DNA of 6,915 nt, taken from positions 1 through 6,915 of the forward strand of contig CALBXN010000041.1 in the NCBI GenBank assembly GCA_937890485.1, written 5' to 3'. Source of the DNA: an uncultured Treponema sp. Its GTDB lineage: Bacteria > Spirochaetota > Spirochaetia > Treponematales > Treponemataceae. A model generated the notes under the pieces. That model was given only the letters and a program-made list of their open reading frames with translations, was not told where the DNA came from and did no database searches. This document shows positions 4,434 through 6,915 of the stretch, piece after piece; position 1 is the first letter of the stretch, and every line of letters begins with the position of its first letter. Made by a program: the position numbers and the translations under genes.

Positions 4434-6137
4434 TTACTTCCCAGCCTCACAATCTTCGCTACTGTAATACTCTTCTAGTTTTTCTCTACTTAAAATAAAA
4501 ACTTCTTCTAGTTTTGGGTCAAAGTGGCTTCCCATAGATTCAATCATAACATTGTAGGCTTGTTCAAAACTCATTGGTTCTTTGTAACATCGCTTACTTA
4601 CTAAAGCATCATAAACATCAGCGATTGCCATAATTCTTGACTCTAAAGGAATATCTTCGCATTTTAATTTATCAGGATATCCCATTCCGTTCCATTTTTC
4701 ATGATGATGTTTTGCAACATTGATAGCAACATTTACAAAATGTTCTTCTTCAACTCCACCTAGAATTTTTTCAACAAGTTGGGCACTCTTTATAACATGA
4801 GATTGCATAATTGCAAATTCTTCTTCAGTTAATCTACCTGGCTTTCTCAAAATTTTATCATCAATTCCGATTTTACCTAAATCATGCATAGGAGCAGCTT
4901 TTATTAAATCTTCGCAAAACTCATCACTTAGTCGTAAAATATCTTTTTCGCGGATTACATCAACTAAAATTTTAATAACATCACTTGTGCGTTTAATATG
5001 ACCACCTGTGCTATCATCTCGATTTTCTACAACACTTGCAATTCCCAAAAGAATTTGAGACTGAATATTTTGTATATGTTGAATTTTATCTCTGATTCTT
5101 TCTTCTAAATTAAAATTATGAGAAGACATCATCTCAAGATATTTCCATTTTTCAGTTTCTTCATGAAGTTCAATAATGTAACCACAAGCTTTTTCTTTGT
5201 ACCAAATTCTTTCGATAACACATTCATAATGCTTATCATCTTGTTCATAGTTAAAATCATTTGTACAGTGCTTAGTGTAATCTTTAATCCAATTTAAAAA
5301 AATCTTCATTTTTGGTAAATCATCTACTTGAGAATCAACCACGCATTTTTTTAAATCCGGAACAATTTTTTCTGCAACGGAATTACATCCTAAATAATTT
5401 TTTTTGTTATCAAAAACAATGTAACCATAAGTATCTTGTTTTTCCAAAGAACTATTTACGCAATCTTTTATATTGTACATTGAAGTTCTACGATGAATAT
5501 ACAAAAGTATCCAACCGTCTAAAACATACATTGCAGGCATAATTTCAAAAGGAAAATCTAAAACTCTAGAAATAATAAACAATAAAGTATTTACAATTTC
5601 TAACATCAGCAAAGTGAAAACACTTTTTTTTGAAACAGTATGTTTTTTATGTAAAGTATAAATAAGAGTTAGAACTCCCATTATAATATAGCCATATATA
5701 ATTATGTAAAATGTAAAATGACCTGGACCATATTCATATCCAAGAACAGAACATCCATAAATTGAAGTTAATGTAAAATTCTTTTTATAATAAATTTCAC
5801 TAAAGCCTGTTGATAAAACCATAAAATATACAAAAAGGCTAAATATGTATAATAAATTTTTACACCAACCTTTTATTTTTAAGTTACAAACTGCGCAAAT
5901 TGAAAAAAACAAAACTGGAGGAACAAAACATCCTCCAAGATAAATTATTTTATTTGCCAAAACTGCTTCTGAAGTTGTTGTTGATAATGCACTTGTTAAA
6001 TATCCAAGGGAAGAAAGAACCATTAATAAAAACATAATTGTAAAATAATAGTTTATTTTTTTACCTTCAACCAGAAAAATTAAAACTATAAAATTTATTA
6101 AAACTAATAAAGATGTAATTATGTAATATGAAAGCAA
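4434..6137 (-). CDS. Seven-TM, PAS and HD-GYP domain c-di-GMP phosphodiesterase
   Basis: This 567-residue membrane receptor probably hydrolyses cyclic di-GMP in the cytoplasm. The N-terminus has seven hydrophobic segments (about 3-23, 31-51, 63-84, 93-111, 140-161, 170-190, 199-214), resembling the 7TM sensor found on some histidine kinases. Residues 228-325 look like a PAS domain (GYIVFDNKKNYLGCNSVAEK), followed by a helical linker (327-365). The HD-GYP domain (366-550) keeps the key residues: ENRD with E371, H380, the HD pair H418-D419 in MHDLGKIGI, H447, HHHEKWNGMGYP (477-488) and D507 in ADVYDAL. All expected metal ligands seem present, so activity is likely. No GGDEF domain is fused and no regulator is adjacent. 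The start is TTG, chosen because GGGAG lies 7 nt upstream; the nearby ATG at 6151 is in another frame. The ligand is unknown. Confidence 0.9.
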   Translation of the reverse strand: MLSYYIITSLLVLINFIVLIFLVEGKKINYYFTIMFLLMVLSSLGYLTSALSTTTSEAVLANKIIYLGGCFVPPVLFFSICAVCNLKIKGWCKNLLYIFSLFVYFMVLSTGFSEIYYKKNFTLTSIYGCSVLGYEYGPGHFTFYIIIYGYIIMGVLTLIYTLHKKHTVSKKSVFTLLMLEIVNTLLFIISRVLDFPFEIMPAMYVLDGWILLYIHRRTSMYNIKDCVNSSLEKQDTYGYIVFDNKKNYLGCNSVAEKIVPDLKKCVVDSQVDDLPKMKIFLNWIKDYTKHCTNDFNYEQDDKHYECVIERIWYKEKACGYIIELHEETEKWKYLEMMSSHNFNLEERIRDKIQHIQNIQSQILLGIASVVENRDDSTGGHIKRTSDVIKILVDVIREKDILRLSDEFCEDLIKAAPMHDLGKIGIDDKILRKPGRLTEEEFAIMQSHVIKSAQLVEKILGGVEEEHFVNVAINVAKHHHEKWNGMGYPDKLKCEDIPLESRIMAIADVYDALVSKRCYKEPMSFEQAYNVMIESMGSHFDPKLEEVFILSREKLEEYYSSEDCEAGK

Positions 6138-6144
6138 TTTTTTT

Positions 6145-6149
6145 CTCCC
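6145..6149 (-). promoter_or_regulatory. SD site fixing a TTG start
   Basis: GGGAG (6149-6145 on the - strand) lies 7 nt before the TTG at 6137. No in-frame ATG near it would give a complete first membrane helix, so this site decides the start. A TTG start usually lowers translation, which would suit a signalling protein. Confidence 0.6.
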
Positions 6150-6167
6150 ATAAAAATCAAATTGTAA

Positions 6168-6196
6168 ATTATCTATAAGAATATTTTATCATACAA
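6168..6196 (-). promoter_or_regulatory. Candidate promoter(s) for the HD-GYP gene
   Basis: Two overlapping options are seen on the - strand. One is an extended -10, TG-A-TAAAAT (6191-6183), with no good -35. The other is GATAAT (6173-6168) with TTGTAT (6196-6191) at 17 bp, a weak -35. Either gives a leader of about 25-40 nt containing the SD. They cannot be told apart from sequence alone. Confidence 0.4.
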
Positions 6197-6241
6197 ATTT
6201 TGTTTTTGGTAGAAAAGAAAAATAAATTTCCCCCTCAAAAA

Positions 6242-6261
6242 ATGAATAAATTAAAATTCAT
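6242..6261. promoter_or_regulatory. 6-bp inverted repeat in the divergent intergenic region
   Basis: ATGAAT (6242-6247) and ATTCAT (6256-6261) are an inverted repeat with an 8-bp spacer, 16 bp upstream of the thioesterase -35. It could be a regulator site between divergent promoters, but short AT-rich repeats are common by chance here. Confidence 0.2.
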
Positions 6262-6277
6262 GAAATTAAATTACATC

Positions 6278-6306
6278 TTTACAGAAAATGTCATTTAGAT
6301 TAAAAT
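6278..6306 (+). promoter_or_regulatory. Promoter predicting a leaderless thioesterase mRNA
   Basis: TTTACA (6278-6283) and TAAAAT (6301-6306) each match consensus at 5 of 6 positions and are separated by exactly 17 bp. The expected start at 6312-6314 coincides with the ATG at 6314, so the transcript would have essentially no leader. This agrees with the lack of any SD before this gene, unlike the other complete genes in the window. Confidence 0.55.
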
Positions 6307-6313
6307 TATTTTT

Positions 6314-6915
6314 ATGTTTGTAAAATTTGAATATCAACCACTTATCGAAGATTTTTATCCTAATGGCGAAATGAAAATAGAAACCATTTTAAAGATATTA
6401 GAAAATTCAGGGAATCGTCACTCTGATACAGCAGGAGATTATATTCTTGAAAGTAGTAGCAATGGATTTGCTTGGGTTTTAACAGATTGGCTTGTACAAA
6501 TTGATTTTTATCCAAAATATGGCGATAAAGTTCATGCAATCACATGGAGTCAAGGTGTAACTTCATTATTTGGAACATCAAGAGAATTTGAACTTTACTG
6601 CAATGACTCACTTTGTGCAAAAGGTACAACTCGATGGGTTTACTTTGATATAAATTCTGGACGACCAACAAAAATTTCTGACGAACTTTTAGCAAAATAC
6701 GAACCAGAAGCAAAATCAGTTTTTGCAGAAAAAAAATTACCTAAAATAGAAGTTCCAGAAAACTTTACAACTGAAGTTGCAATCACACCACGCAGAAACG
6801 ATATCGATTTTAATCATCATGTTCACAATCTTGTGTATCTTGATTACGCAATGGAAGCTTTAAGCGAAGATGTTTACAAATCCCATAACTTTAAAAGCAT
6901 CAGAATCACTTACAA
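6314..6915 (+). CDS. FatA/FatB-type acyl-ACP thioesterase (3' partial)
   Basis: The first 200 codons of an acyl-ACP thioesterase (EC 3.1.2.14 family) are present; the enzyme releases fatty acids from acyl carrier protein in the cytoplasm. No stop occurs before the window end. The first hotdog domain holds GFAWVLTDWLVQIDFYP (51-67) and GDKVHAITW (70-78). The second hotdog begins near 153 and carries RRNDIDFNHHVHNLVYLDY (160-178), matching the family D-x-N-x-H catalytic signature with D165, N167 and H169; the usual NNxxY stretch is HNLVY. The expected catalytic Glu would fall just past the window edge. Family members are about 240-260 residues, so roughly 50 residues are missing. An in-frame stop at 6296-6298 and the promoter position place the start at ATG 6314, with no SD. 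The gene is divergent from the HD-GYP gene. Chain-length specificity cannot be read. Confidence 0.88.
   Translation, partial: MFVKFEYQPLIEDFYPNGEMKIETILKILENSGNRHSDTAGDYILESSSNGFAWVLTDWLVQIDFYPKYGDKVHAITWSQGVTSLFGTSREFELYCNDSLCAKGTTRWVYFDINSGRPTKISDELLAKYEPEAKSVFAEKKLPKIEVPENFTTEVAITPRRNDIDFNHHVHNLVYLDYAMEALSEDVYKSHNFKSIRITY

Noticed and set aside
5312..5542. Open frame on + inside the HD-GYP gene
   Set aside because: It is antisense to the PAS-like region of a confident gene, with no supporting signals.
6288..6323. 11-codon reading frame from the ATG at 6288 overlapping the thioesterase start
   Set aside because: There is no SD, and it would begin upstream of the -10 element of the inferred promoter, so it is unlikely to be transcribed as a leader peptide.

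Overview
The window is an AT-rich bacterial segment with short intergenic gaps, many Lys/Asn/Ile/Glu codons and good Shine-Dalgarno (SD) sites. My best guess is a host- or rumen-associated spirochaete of the Treponema type. The reasons are several small exported proteins, a lipoprotein with a relaxed lipobox (Phe at -3), Sel1/TPR-like exported repeat proteins, a 7TM-PAS-HD-GYP receptor and a FatA-type acyl-ACP thioesterase. A clostridial-type Firmicute is not excluded. No rRNA, tRNA, transposase, phage gene or CRISPR array is visible.

Layout. Positions 1-1606 (+): the 3' part of an Eis-like GNAT acetyltransferase is followed 14 nt later by a DUF456 membrane protein, and the pair probably ends at an intrinsic terminator (about 1612-1650). 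Positions 1649-2734 (+): an extended -10 promoter and a perfect AGGAGG site precede a small Lys-rich exported helical protein, then an NlpC/P60 lipoprotein 31 nt downstream. Positions 2743-3852 (-): an exported protein is built of eight 38-residue Sel1/TPR hybrid repeats and converges on the lipoprotein gene with only 8 bp between stop codons. Positions 3927-4355 (-): a small exported protein of unknown function is served by a textbook TTGACA-17-TATAAT promoter that starts beside the stop codon of the next gene. Positions 4434-6137 (-): a seven-TM, PAS-containing HD-GYP protein begins at a TTG codon. Positions 6138-6313: a divergent intergenic region carries promoters for both sides. Positions 6314-6915 (+): the first 200 codons of an acyl-ACP thioesterase continue past the window end and appear to be leaderless.

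How the genes fit together. Much of the window concerns the cell envelope: a probable peptidoglycan hydrolase lipoprotein with a co-transcribed exported partner, two exported proteins of unknown role, and a membrane c-di-GMP phosphodiesterase that would couple an unknown signal to second-messenger turnover. The acetyltransferase and thioesterase look metabolic. No multi-gene defence or mobile system is apparent. The most unusual signals are the Cys-rich 38-residue repeat protein with near-identical DNA repeats, the consensus promoter decorated with palindromes, and the candidate leaderless thioesterase promoter.
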